A stretch of DNA of 20,149 bases from Anaerolineae bacterium (GTDB lineage: Bacteria; Chloroflexota; Anaerolineae; Anaerolineales; Villigracilaceae), in assembly GCA_003141915.1 (NCBI GenBank), contig PLNY01000441.1, positions 1 through 20,149 on the forward strand, given 5' to 3'. The notes beneath the pieces are model-generated. The model was not told the origin of the DNA and made no database searches. It saw only the letters and a list, made by a program, of their open reading frames with translations. Position numbers and translations under genes: made by a program. This document shows positions 1-7,655 of the stretch, piece after piece. The number at the start of each line of letters is the position of its first letter. The stretch's first letter is position 1.

Positions 1-240
1 TAATGATTGTTTTTTCCCTTGTTTTAGCTATAAAAGGGGATTTTATTTATGTATTGTGGCAAAATTCCGCCTATTTGTTTCGATAGTATTAATACGGTGT
101 AAAAAGGGTTTAAGCTTATTTTCATCGGAATATATCTTTAAGAAGGGAAAAGGATTCTTTAAAGGTAAATTTATATGTTTGAAAGTATAAAAACCATTCT
201 TGATAAACAGTTCATAGCTTAGATTCAAATAACTTTTAAT

Positions 241-912
241 ATGAATAAAAGTCAAAACAATAATTTCACTATTGCCTGCGATATGGATGACGTTCTTATG
301 GCGCCTCATACGTATATAGAATTCTCTAAATATCTTGGAATATATGAACTATTTTCTGTGCCGCTTATAGAGTATAAATCAGGCAAAAGATCGTTTGAAT
401 CTCTCTTGAATAATTGGTTTAATATAATGACTCAGTTAAGTACAAATGACAGAAAGGATGCTATTAAACACGTTATAAACACGATTTCTGAAAAGACATA
501 TCGGTTTGTGAAAAATTCTAAAAAGCTTGGCAGATTTATTATTGTAAGTAATAACGACGGCGATCTGGTCAAATCGATAGCTGAGAAACTCAATGTTGAA
601 TATATTGCAGTTAACAAATATATCTTTGAATTTTGTCTTATTACGCAAAGAAAAAGTGAAGCTATTATAAAACGCAAAATTAATATTGATGCAGCTATAA
701 CAGATGATCCGGTAAATGAAAAAGATTTTCTCGATCTGCCTGCCGGGAATGGGAGTAAAATTTCATGCGGAATTATACTTTGCAGGAATGACATTTCCCC
801 TGATCTCTACGGTATTCAATATTCGCAGTATAAAATAGTTAGTACCCTTGATGAGGTTTATGAAAAGTTAGTTATAATAAAAAAGGATTTAGGGGAAAAG
901 CCGATTCAATAA
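241..912 (+). CDS. HAD-superfamily hydrolase-like protein
   Basis: This 223-residue protein carries the HAD signature. Motif I is DMDDV at residues 14-18, with D14 the expected nucleophile and D16 the acid/base. A hydrophobic strand ending in S103 (IIVSNND) fits motif II, and TDD at 154-156 fits motif IV. A lysine around 138-146 could be motif III. HAD enzymes with these motifs usually remove phosphate from small metabolites in the cytoplasm; the substrate cannot be read from the sequence. There is no signal peptide or membrane segment. The ATG at 241 has no Shine-Dalgarno sequence, which is common in Bacteroidota-like genomes. The next gene is 155 bases away on the same strand, so there is no evidence of an operon. 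Fold is fairly sure, specificity unknown. Confidence 0.65.
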   Translation: MNKSQNNNFTIACDMDDVLMAPHTYIEFSKYLGIYELFSVPLIEYKSGKRSFESLLNNWFNIMTQLSTNDRKDAIKHVINTISEKTYRFVKNSKKLGRFIIVSNNDGDLVKSIAEKLNVEYIAVNKYIFEFCLITQRKSEAIIKRKINIDAAITDDPVNEKDFLDLPAGNGSKISCGIILCRNDISPDLYGIQYSQYKIVSTLDEVYEKLVIIKKDLGEKPIQ

Positions 913-1067
913 AATTATTTTCAATTGTTATATTAATCCCCAAACCATTTGGCTGTATTTAAAGTCAAACTATAAAAGATATCCTGTAACTAAAAATGAG
1001 ATATTTTAGTCTATTAATCATTATAACCGGTTTTAATAGCATAAACAATTAAATTGGGAGGTACTAA

Positions 1068-1781
1068 ATGAAAATGTCATTTTTAAATATTTTGTTGATT
1101 TCTGCGTTTATTCTTTTTATTTCTATAGCGTATGCTTCAGATAGAATCACCAAAACTTATAGTTATAAAGATTTTACTGCCGTTGAAGTCAGTTCCGGAA
1201 TGTATTTGACGGTTACACAATCAGATTCTTACGGCATTGAAGTTATTGCCGATCAAAAAGACTTTGAATATTTAAGGGTTGAGAAGGACGGAAATGCTTT
1301 AAAGTTCTATATAAAGAAAGATTTCTTCTTGTTCGATTGGGGAAGACATCATAAGATTGAAGTAAATATTAAAATGCCTGCTCTAACAGGTGCAGACTTA
1401 AGCGGTGGATCAACAGGAAGTTTTACAATGGATGTACTATCTAAAAAATTCAGTGCGGAACTTTCAGGTGGTTCTTCTATCAATGGGAATTTAAAATGCG
1501 GGAAAATTGAACTGGAATTGTCCGGCGGCAGTATAGCTGAGTTATCAGGGCATGGAAAAAATCTAAAGGTTGATGGCTCAGGGGGCAGTATTTTTAAACT
1601 GAAAAACTTTGCCGTTAACGATGTAGATGCGGAACTTTCCGGCGGTTCACAAGTAGCAATAACTATGAACGGGACTCTAAATACCCAACAAAGCGGCGGC
1701 TCTCATTTAACTTATTATGGTAATGCATCTTTAGGCGATACGGATTTCAGCGGCGGGTCCGGAGTATCTAAAAGCAGATAA
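1068..1781 (+). CDS. Secreted DUF2807 (head GIN domain) protein
   Basis: The protein has 237 residues. An N-terminal hydrophobic segment (about residues 4-20) is followed by a plausible signal peptidase site after AYA (21-23), so it is probably exported to the periplasm or cell surface. The mature part matches the DUF2807 / head GIN pattern: a FTAVEVSSGMYLTVTQ-like opening strand, then seven SGGS motifs at residues 112, 133, 152, 171, 191, 209 and 228. Their 18-21 residue spacing suggests successive turns of a beta-solenoid. Such proteins are common in Bacteroidota; their role is poorly known, with adhesin-like or envelope functions proposed. The start is supported by GGGAGGT at 1055-1061. 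A hairpin terminator follows the stop, so the gene is probably monocistronic. Confidence 0.85.
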   Translation: MKMSFLNILLISAFILFISIAYASDRITKTYSYKDFTAVEVSSGMYLTVTQSDSYGIEVIADQKDFEYLRVEKDGNALKFYIKKDFFLFDWGRHHKIEVNIKMPALTGADLSGGSTGSFTMDVLSKKFSAELSGGSSINGNLKCGKIELELSGGSIAELSGHGKNLKVDGSGGSIFKLKNFAVNDVDAELSGGSQVAITMNGTLNTQQSGGSHLTYYGNASLGDTDFSGGSGVSKSR

Positions 1782-1809
1782 TTTGGCTAAAAAATATTCT
1801 CCCTATTAT

Positions 1810-1850
1810 GCTCCTGCAATTCAGGCTTGAATGCAGGAGCTTTTTATTTT
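1810..1850 (+). terminator. Rho-independent terminator after the DUF2807 gene
   Basis: A GC-containing stem (GCTCCTGC...GCAGGAGC, extended by ATTCA/TGAAT with one bulged A) closes a short loop. It is followed directly by a T-rich run (TTTTTATTTT) on the + strand. It lies 29 bases after the stop of the upstream gene and separates it from the radical SAM gene. Confidence 0.85.
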
Positions 1851-1922
1851 TAGTATCTATTATTTTGCTTTTTTAATTATAGAGCTTATTTTCAACATGT
1901 CATAAATTATAATTAGTCAGAC

Positions 1923-4091
1923 ATGCTAAAAACACTTTTAGTTATTCCGCCGTTTACACAGGTTAACACGCCTTACCCTTCAACAACATATCTTGCGGGA
2001 TATTTAAAATCAAATGAGTATGAGGCAAGAAGTTTTGACCTATCACTTGCAGTTTTTTTGAGGATATTTTCGAAAGATGGATTAACCGGAATATTTTCAG
2101 AAGTTAAAAATTCCTACTATAGGGATGATTTTATAGAACGTGCTCTATCGCTTGAAGACATCTATATCAATTCTATTGAATCAATAATTAATTTTCTTCA
2201 GGGTAAAAACCTAAATTTTGCCTATAGAGTTGTAGGAGAAAATTACATTCCTCAAGGCGAGTCTTTTACCAGACAAATAAATGAAAAGGAAGCGTTCGGC
2301 TATTTCAGTCTGCATGATAAGGCTAAATATTATTCTTCTCTTGTCATTGATGACCTGACGGAAATTATTAAAAAGACAATAACCCCACATTTCGGATTGA
2401 GCCGTTACGCAGAAAACATTGCCGTCAGTCCGCCTTCTTTCGATCCTATTTTATTTGAGCTTGAACGCCCGTTAAACTTCATTGAAAATATCATTGTTGA
2501 AGAAACAGAAAAAATCATTAGAGATTACCAGCCGGATTTAATCGGTTATACTATTCCTTTTCCCGGCAACTTTCTTGGAGCTTTGATCTCATCAAAATTT
2601 ATCAGGGAAAATTATCCTGCAGTCAAAATTGTACTTGGCGGCGGTTACATAAATACCGAGCTAAGAAGCTTATCGGATAAACGCATTTTTACGTATGTTG
2701 ATTTTATTACTTATGATGATGGCGAACTTCCGCTGTTTAATATCGTAAAAAACCTTGAAGCAAAGGAGCAGAATAAACAGTGGGTAAGGACTTTAATGCT
2801 TAGTAATAATGAATTAGATTATAAAGATAATTCAATGCAGAAAATTGTTAACCATAAGGATCTTCTCCCGCCTTCAATTGCAGGTATTGAGCCTGATAAA
2901 TATGTTGCCATTACGGAAATGTTAAATCCAATGCACAGGATTTGGTCTGATGGATACTGGAATAAATTAATGGTGGTGCATGGCTGTTACTGGAGCAAGT
3001 GCACATTCTGCGATGTGAATCTTGATTATATTGGAAGATACTCTCCTGCTAATGCTTGCACGATTGTTGACTGGATGGAAGATATGATTGCTCAAACGGG
3101 CAGAACATCGTTCCATTTTACCGACGAAGCTGCGCCTCCATCGATATTAAAGGAACTATCGATTGAGCTTCTCAAACGTAAACGTACTGTGAGTTGGTGG
3201 GGAAATATCCGGTATGAAAAAGCTTTTACAAAAGATCTTTGTAGATTAATGGCGGCTTCAGGTTGTGTCGCTGTTAGCGGAGGACTTGAAGTAGCAGATG
3301 AAAGGCTGTTAAAGCTAATTAATAAAGGGGTTACTCTTGAACAGGCTGCTATTGTATGCCGTAATTTTAGAGATGCCGGAATTATGGCGCATTCCTATTT
3401 AATGTATGGGTTTCCTTCTCAAACCGAACAGGAGATAATTAACAGCCTCGAACTTGTAAGACAGTTCATTAGTCTCAATCTTTTTCAATCAGGGTTCTGG
3501 CATTTATTTACACTTACGACTCATAGTCCTATTGCTAAAAATGCAGAAGCATTTAAAGTAAAAGTCCTATCCTCAACTGATAATCCTTTTGCAAATGATA
3601 ATCTTGAACATTTTGATATGACAGGAATAAATTATAAAAAATATTCAGAAGGCTTAAAGAAAGCGCTGTACAATTTTATGCATGGAATAAGCTTGGACCG
3701 GGACGTTCAAAAGTGGTTTGATTTTAAAGTGGCAGCGCCTACTGTAGAGAAGGATTTGATAAATAATTTTCTATTAAATAATTCATACAAGAAGGATGAG
3801 ATGAACGCGTATGTAATTTGGTTGGGTAGTGCGCTTACTATAAAGAAAGTGAACTCAAAAGAAAGCGAACTTTCATTAGATACAGTTTCATTGCATGCAG
3901 AATGGTTTGTGAGTACAAAAATTGCCGGATGGATTAAATATATTTCAGAAAATTGTATAGTCAATTCAGGAAACAGGATATTGCTCCACGATTTAGTGAA
4001 GAATTTTCCGGGAAACGAAAATAAATTTAATGAGTTTATTAATTCGGAAGTTTGGAAAGAGCTTAGAGAAACCGCTTTGCTTTTAGTATAA
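1923..4091 (+). CDS. B12-binding-type radical SAM protein (CX4CX2C cluster motif)
   Basis: The protein has 722 residues. Its N-terminus (LLVIPPFTQVNTPYPSTTYL) and a later strand-loop (PDLIGYTIPFPG, then VLGGGY around residue 240) resemble the cobalamin-binding-like Rossmann domain of class B radical SAM proteins. No DxHxxG histidine motif is visible, so any cobalamin would be bound without the lower His ligand. The radical SAM core starts near residue 350, with cysteines C355, C360 and C363 in GCYWSKCTFC. It continues with FHFTDE, SGGLEVADERLL and YGFPSQTEQE, typical of the SAM-binding barrel. The enzyme should use a 4Fe-4S cluster and SAM to make a 5'-deoxyadenosyl radical; the substrate is unknown. 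The first two cysteines are separated by four residues rather than the usual three. MsrA begins 14 bases downstream, suggesting co-transcription. Confidence 0.85.
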   Translation: MLKTLLVIPPFTQVNTPYPSTTYLAGYLKSNEYEARSFDLSLAVFLRIFSKDGLTGIFSEVKNSYYRDDFIERALSLEDIYINSIESIINFLQGKNLNFAYRVVGENYIPQGESFTRQINEKEAFGYFSLHDKAKYYSSLVIDDLTEIIKKTITPHFGLSRYAENIAVSPPSFDPILFELERPLNFIENIIVEETEKIIRDYQPDLIGYTIPFPGNFLGALISSKFIRENYPAVKIVLGGGYINTELRSLSDKRIFTYVDFITYDDGELPLFNIVKNLEAKEQNKQWVRTLMLSNNELDYKDNSMQKIVNHKDLLPPSIAGIEPDKYVAITEMLNPMHRIWSDGYWNKLMVVHGCYWSKCTFCDVNLDYIGRYSPANACTIVDWMEDMIAQTGRTSFHFTDEAAPPSILKELSIELLKRKRTVSWWGNIRYEKAFTKDLCRLMAASGCVAVSGGLEVADERLLKLINKGVTLEQAAIVCRNFRDAGIMAHSYLMYGFPSQTEQEIINSLELVRQFISLNLFQSGFWHLFTLTTHSPIAKNAEAFKVKVLSSTDNPFANDNLEHFDMTGINYKKYSEGLKKALYNFMHGISLDRDVQKWFDFKVAAPTVEKDLINNFLLNNSYKKDEMNAYVIWLGSALTIKKVNSKESELSLDTVSLHAEWFVSTKIAGWIKYISENCIVNSGNRILLHDLVKNFPGNENKFNEFINSEVWKELRETALLLV

Positions 4092-4105
4092 ATGAGAGGA
4101 TTGTT

Positions 4106-4663
4106 ATGGGAAATAATTCGACAACGAAATTAGATATTGCTACTTTTGGTTCAGGGTGTTTTTGGTGTACCGAAACAATTTTTGATGGACTTAAAGGGGT
4201 TCATTCGGTAGTTTCCGGTTATTCCGGAGGGAATATTCCAAATCCTTCATACGAGGCTGTGTGTTCAGGAAAAACCGGTCATGCAGAAGTTTGCCAAATA
4301 ACTTACGACCCGCAAATTATTTCTTATGATGAATTGCTGGAAATTTTCTGGAAAACTCACAATCCAACTACGTTAAACCAACAGGGGAATGATATTGGAA
4401 CTCAATACCGTTCGGTTATCTATTATCATAATGAGGAGCAAAAAAAGAAGGCAGAACATTATAAAGACGAATTAAATAAAACCGGGGCATGGAATAATCC
4501 TGTCGTCACAGAAATTACAGTGTTTAGCAAATTTTACAAAGCAGAAGAATATCACCAGCATTATTTTGCAAGAAATCCATATCAAGGCTATTGTTCTTTT
4601 ATTATCGCGCCAAAAGTAGAAAAGTTTCGAAAAGTATTTAAAAATAAATTAAAAAGTCAGTAA
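4106..4663 (+). CDS. msrA: Peptide-methionine (S)-S-oxide reductase MsrA
   Basis: The 185-residue protein has the MsrA signature GSGCFWCTE with catalytic Cys18, followed by VVSGYSGG, GHAEVCQITYDP and GTQYRS. All are conserved in the family, which reduces the S-epimer of methionine sulfoxide in proteins and free methionine. A second cysteine at 163 (GYCSF) is a candidate resolving residue that would be recycled by thioredoxin. No signal peptide is present, so it acts in the cytoplasm. GAGAGGA at 4094-4100 sits at good distance from the ATG. The gene lies 14 bases after the radical SAM gene and is probably translated from the same message; any functional link to that enzyme is unproven, although oxygen-sensitive Fe-S enzymes and oxidative repair are a plausible pairing. 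No fused MsrB domain. Confidence 0.96.
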   Translation: MGNNSTTKLDIATFGSGCFWCTETIFDGLKGVHSVVSGYSGGNIPNPSYEAVCSGKTGHAEVCQITYDPQIISYDELLEIFWKTHNPTTLNQQGNDIGTQYRSVIYYHNEEQKKKAEHYKDELNKTGAWNNPVVTEITVFSKFYKAEEYHQHYFARNPYQGYCSFIIAPKVEKFRKVFKNKLKSQ

Positions 4664-4801
4664 TTAAAAAAGTTTAACAGTCATGAGAAAACGGGATCAG
4701 AGGAGTTAAGGTCGTTTTATCTCTTTATTAAAGATAATTTACTATTCAATGTAAACTTATTATATTTCAAAACAATAATTTAAAAACAAATTAAGCAGAC
4801 T

Positions 4802-5665
4802 ATGAAAGGTATTATATTAGCCGGCGGATCAGGTTCAAGACTTTTCCCGATAACGAAAGTCTACAGTAAACAATTGGCAATAATCTATGATAAACCGTTA
4901 ATATATTACCCTCTCTCTGTTTTAATGCTGGGGGGAATAAAAGAAATTCTAATAATTTCTAATGAGAATACGATTCCTTTATATAGGCAGTTATTTGGAA
5001 CAGGTTCTCATCTCGGATTATCAATTGAATATGCTTTACAAGAAGCTCCCAGGGGCATTGCTGAATCATTTATTATAGGTGAAAAATTTATTAACGGCGA
5101 TAATGTAGCTCTTATTCTTGGAGATAATATTTTTTACGGTTCACTTAACTTTTTTTATAATAGTCTCCAAAATAATAAAGGCGCAACAATATTCGGATAC
5201 CGGGTAAATGATCCGCAAAGATACGGCATAGTTGAATTCGATAAGGAAGGTACTGCTATATCAATCGAAGAAAAGCCTGAACTGCCAAAATCTAATTTTG
5301 CCGTTCCCGGTATTTATGTTTATAATAACGAGGTTATTAAAATTTCTAAAAATTTAAAGCCTTCTGCAAGAGGAGAACTGGAAATAACGGATGTAAACAG
5401 GGAATATCTTAAAAGAGGACAGCTTAAAGTTGAAAAAATCGGCAGAGGGGTTTCATGGCTTGATACCGGAACTCCGGAAGCATTATTGCAGGCATCTAAC
5501 TTTTTCGGAGTAATTGAACAAAGGCAGGGTCTTAAAGTGGGATGTATTGAAGAAATTGCATTTCGTATGGAATTTATTAGCCGTAATGATTTTGAGTCTT
5601 TAGTGAATTCACTTCCTAAATGTTCCTACAGGGAATACTTAGAAAGACTTTTGAAAGATTCTTAA
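4802..5665 (+). CDS. rfbA: Glucose-1-phosphate thymidylyltransferase RmlA
   Basis: The enzyme joins glucose-1-phosphate and dTTP to give dTDP-glucose, the first step of dTDP-L-rhamnose and related sugar synthesis for surface polysaccharide. The 287-residue length is typical. Visible motifs are the nucleotide-binding loop GGSGSRLFPIT (residues 8-18), SKQLAIIYDKP (22-32), EAPRGIAES (81-89), the metal-binding LILGDN with D108, EEKP, and SWLDTGTPEALLQAS near the C-terminus. Position 12 is Ser where Thr is usual, a mild change. No rmlB, rmlC or rmlD lies in this window; the downstream sequence switches to a different composition, so the neighbours in the true genome may be missing. The 138-base leader is AT-rich and could hold its own promoter, but no confident one was read. 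Confidence 0.95.
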   Translation: MKGIILAGGSGSRLFPITKVYSKQLAIIYDKPLIYYPLSVLMLGGIKEILIISNENTIPLYRQLFGTGSHLGLSIEYALQEAPRGIAESFIIGEKFINGDNVALILGDNIFYGSLNFFYNSLQNNKGATIFGYRVNDPQRYGIVEFDKEGTAISIEEKPELPKSNFAVPGIYVYNNEVIKISKNLKPSARGELEITDVNREYLKRGQLKVEKIGRGVSWLDTGTPEALLQASNFFGVIEQRQGLKVGCIEEIAFRMEFISRNDFESLVNSLPKCSYREYLERLLKDS

Positions 5666-5690
5666 TTTATTTAATCTTTTCCGGGTCTAA

Positions 5691-5762
5691 TTCCCCGCTG
5701 CTTGCGGCGGAATCTTGACTCAGTATTTGTGTTCAGATACCCCGTCCGCTTGCGGCGGGGTA
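5691..5762. repeat. Pair of related GC-rich palindromes (REP-like)
   Basis: Two similar units share CCGCTTGCGGCGG-like cores. The second (5738-5762) is nearly perfect, with arms TACCCCG(T)CCGC and GCGGCGGGGTA around TT and a single bulged T. The first (5691-5712, TTCCCCGCTGCTTGCGGCGG) is an imperfect copy with a shortened right arm. Palindromes of this kind are spread between genes in many environmental bacterial genomes. They could also act as a terminator for rfbA, although no T-run follows. Confidence 0.6.
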
Positions 5763-5784
5763 GTTCATTGAGGAAAATCCGAAA

Positions 5785-5889
5785 ATGTCAGATTATATTC
5801 TCAGTTGTTGCTCCACGGCGGATATGCCGGTCTCGCCGGAAACTATCGAACGCATTGTTGAACTGACGCGTCATGCGCTGACTGAGTAG
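5785..5889 (+). pseudogene. Short ORF with DegV-like N-terminus, truncated
   Basis: An ATG preceded by GAGGAAAA (spacing about 8) opens a 34-codon frame ending in TAG. Its first residues, MSDYILSCCSTADM, resemble the start of DegV-family fatty-acid-binding proteins, which normally run to about 280-300 residues. The rest, SPETIERIVELTRHALTE, does not continue that family and looks like a helical C-terminal tail. It may be a truncated gene, a fusion of two gene remnants created at the junction, or coincidence. The good ribosome binding site argues that the start was once real. Confidence 0.3.
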
Positions 5890-5990
5890 ATAATCGGCGC
5901 GCAGTTCCAATTATTTTTTGTCATGTGCTAATCCTACCCTGCTTTATCATGGTCCCTTGCATAACATCAGTCAAATAAGAAGATGAGAAG

Positions 5991-6596
5991 TTATGGCAAC
6001 AATCTGAACACTCGAGCCTTCTCCAAGATCAAAGCGATGCTTGATTTGAATTCCATATCCTCCGCAGAGACATCCAGTCGCAATAATCTTTCAGTGGGAA
6101 TCGTCGCAAGCCATTCATCCAGGAACCGATTGAACAACGCGGTATCTTCCGCGGAAGCAATATTAATCCGCTGGCGCGATGCCAATCGCTGGCGAATGAT
6201 TTCTTCGCTGGCTGTTAGATGGATGATGAGATCGGGAAGCGGAAGCAGTTGACGCGTCAATTCGTAGAAGCGGCGGCAGAGATCGAATTCAGAATCGCTG
6301 AGTCCGCCGCGGGCGTGGAATAGACGCGTAAAGCCGTGATAATCAAGATCGAGTCCGCCGTCCATCAATCCGATCAGGGACGAGACGCGCAATTCCTTTT
6401 CCTGCTCAACGCGTAAAAGCAAATAGTCCATTTGATTGGCAAGTCCGTAACGCTGATCTTTTTTGAATAATTTTTGAAATGGACGTTCGGCATGTCCCTC
6501 ATAAGCGGTTGCAAAGCGAGCCTTGCGGCTCAAGGTATTGACCAGCGTTGTTTTCCCCACGCCGCTCGGCCCGACAACCTCAATCAGCTTTCCCAT
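5991..6596 (-). CDS. Deoxynucleoside kinase / thymidylate kinase-like P-loop protein
   Basis: The 201-residue protein opens with a P-loop, VVGPSGVGKTT (G9-T17), then NQMDYLLLRVEQE (about 54-66). That segment matches the Q-x-L-x-R helix of the deoxynucleoside kinase family. PDLIIHLTASEEIIRQRL followed by an R-Q-R segment (about 121-143) matches the strand and LID arginines of that family. The expected role is phosphate transfer from ATP to a nucleoside or nucleotide in the cytoplasm. The family's DR(S/Y) element after strand 3 appears here as LMDGGLDLDYHGF, so the catalytic Glu/Asp-Arg pair is altered and specificity is unclear. The ATG begins immediately after the TAG of the upstream nitrilase gene, indicating translational coupling. 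Confidence 0.65.
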   Translation of the reverse strand: MGKLIEVVGPSGVGKTTLVNTLSRKARFATAYEGHAERPFQKLFKKDQRYGLANQMDYLLLRVEQEKELRVSSLIGLMDGGLDLDYHGFTRLFHARGGLSDSEFDLCRRFYELTRQLLPLPDLIIHLTASEEIIRQRLASRQRINIASAEDTALFNRFLDEWLATIPTERLLRLDVSAEDMEFKSSIALILEKARVFRLLP

Positions 6597-7637
6597 CTAC
6601 AACCATAAGTTGACCAGCGACGCGCCGGTTACGGTCTGATCTCTTAACACTTCTCCATCTTTAACAATCGTGGTTCGCCCGCCGCCGCCCGCCATATCGA
6701 ACAACTGCCCGCGAATAAAAATGTTCGAACCATAACGCGCCTTCGTCGCGCCGATGCGTCCCGCCAGCGCATACTTGCGCCAGGCATCGCCCTCAGTTAA
6801 TTTTTTAACATCGTTTGCATCCACATCGGATGGCATGGGCCAGCCGCTATATCCGCCCCACGGTTGATCCCACACAACCGGGTCGCCGCCGTTGGATGGG
6901 ATGGCGATCATGTCCACGTTCAATTCTTTGAGCCGCGCATAGCAATCAGGGAACCATGAATCAGCGCAGATCAATATTCCGAGTTTGCCTGCGGGCGTAT
7001 CGAATGACGGCAAATCCTTTGATGATGCAGGAGTCATGAATGGCAATTCATCGGTCGTCGGATAGGCTTTGAGAACAAGATCGGGATAAGCGCGTCCATC
7101 CGGACCGTAAACTGGCGTCACGCCATAAAGCGGACCTTTGCCCGCGATCAACTTCCCATCATGGACTTCAGGTGCAGGCAGAATCGTCGAGCCGCCAATC
7201 ACCGTGACCTGATAGTTCTTTGCGATGTTTGATAAGACAGAGTTATACGTGTCCGCCATCACATCCGCTTTGAGACGAAAAACAGCAGCTTCCAATTTTC
7301 CTTTTTCTTTTGCAATGATGAGTTGCCATAAGAATCCAAAGATGTGACGAAGCACAAGTCGTTGTTCCGCGACGGCAAGCTTATCTGTTTGAAAAACGGA
7401 CTCGGGTTCATTCGCCAATATTAGCCAAGTGCCAAAGTATTCGGGCAATAAGATGATTGTCTTCTCATTAAGCCAGCCTCGGCGCTTGGCTTCTAACATA
7501 TATCCATCCACCTTTGCTTGCAATGCTTGCGCCGAGGCGTAATCACTCGCTGTGATATAAGGCTCGATGCCTAATAAATTTCCGCGACCCGAGTCTTTGC
7601 CAAGCTCAACAGACTCTTCCAAATGCAAATCAACCAT
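6597..7637 (-). CDS. Carbon-nitrogen hydrolase (nitrilase superfamily)
   Basis: The 346-residue protein has the three catalytic residues of the nitrilase superfamily in order: Glu66 in LLPEYFGTW, Lys190 in LVLKAYPTTDE and Cys224 in GILICADSWFPD. These enzymes hydrolyse amides or nitriles through a cysteine thioester. The intervals fit, but the segment between Glu and Lys is long, with an extra helical stretch at about 80-140, so it does not fall cleanly into a well-known branch (omega-amidase, NAD synthetase domain, and so on) by eye. It has no signal peptide. AAAGG lies about 10 bases before the ATG. Its stop abuts the start of the kinase-like gene, so the two probably form an operon. The substrate is unknown. 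Confidence 0.85.
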   Translation of the reverse strand: MVDLHLEESVELGKDSGRGNLLGIEPYITASDYASAQALQAKVDGYMLEAKRRGWLNEKTIILLPEYFGTWLILANEPESVFQTDKLAVAEQRLVLRHIFGFLWQLIIAKEKGKLEAAVFRLKADVMADTYNSVLSNIAKNYQVTVIGGSTILPAPEVHDGKLIAGKGPLYGVTPVYGPDGRAYPDLVLKAYPTTDELPFMTPASSKDLPSFDTPAGKLGILICADSWFPDCYARLKELNVDMIAIPSNGGDPVVWDQPWGGYSGWPMPSDVDANDVKKLTEGDAWRKYALAGRIGATKARYGSNIFIRGQLFDMAGGGGRTTIVKDGEVLRDQTVTGASLVNLWL

Positions 7638-7655
7638 ATACTAGCCTTTTACATC

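Larger units (their letters stand above)
5666..5990. other. Gene-poor junction between AT-rich and GC-richer DNA
   Basis: This 325-base stretch separates converging genes: rfbA ends here from the left, and the deoxynucleoside-kinase-like gene ends here from the right. Composition changes within it, from AT-rich to the GC-richer style that persists to the end of the window. It contains two GC-rich palindromes (5691-5712 and 5738-5762) and a 34-codon open reading frame at 5785-5889. In 5890-5990 I see no gene, terminator hairpin or repeat. The whole may be an assembly join or a real insertion boundary. Confidence 0.6.

Noticed and set aside
43..309. 88-codon open frame on the - strand at the left end
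   Set aside because: It overlaps the start of the HAD-like gene, has no recognisable family or ribosome binding site, and lies in AT-rich DNA where its composition is not protein-like.
1004..1032. Small palindromes CTAAAA...TTTTAG and AACCGGTT before the DUF2807 gene
   Set aside because: They are short, AT-rich or isolated, with no second copy; an operator cannot be supported.
1908..1913. TATAAT just before the radical SAM start, suggesting a leaderless message
   Set aside because: There is no matching -35 element, and such hexamers arise easily in AT-rich DNA.
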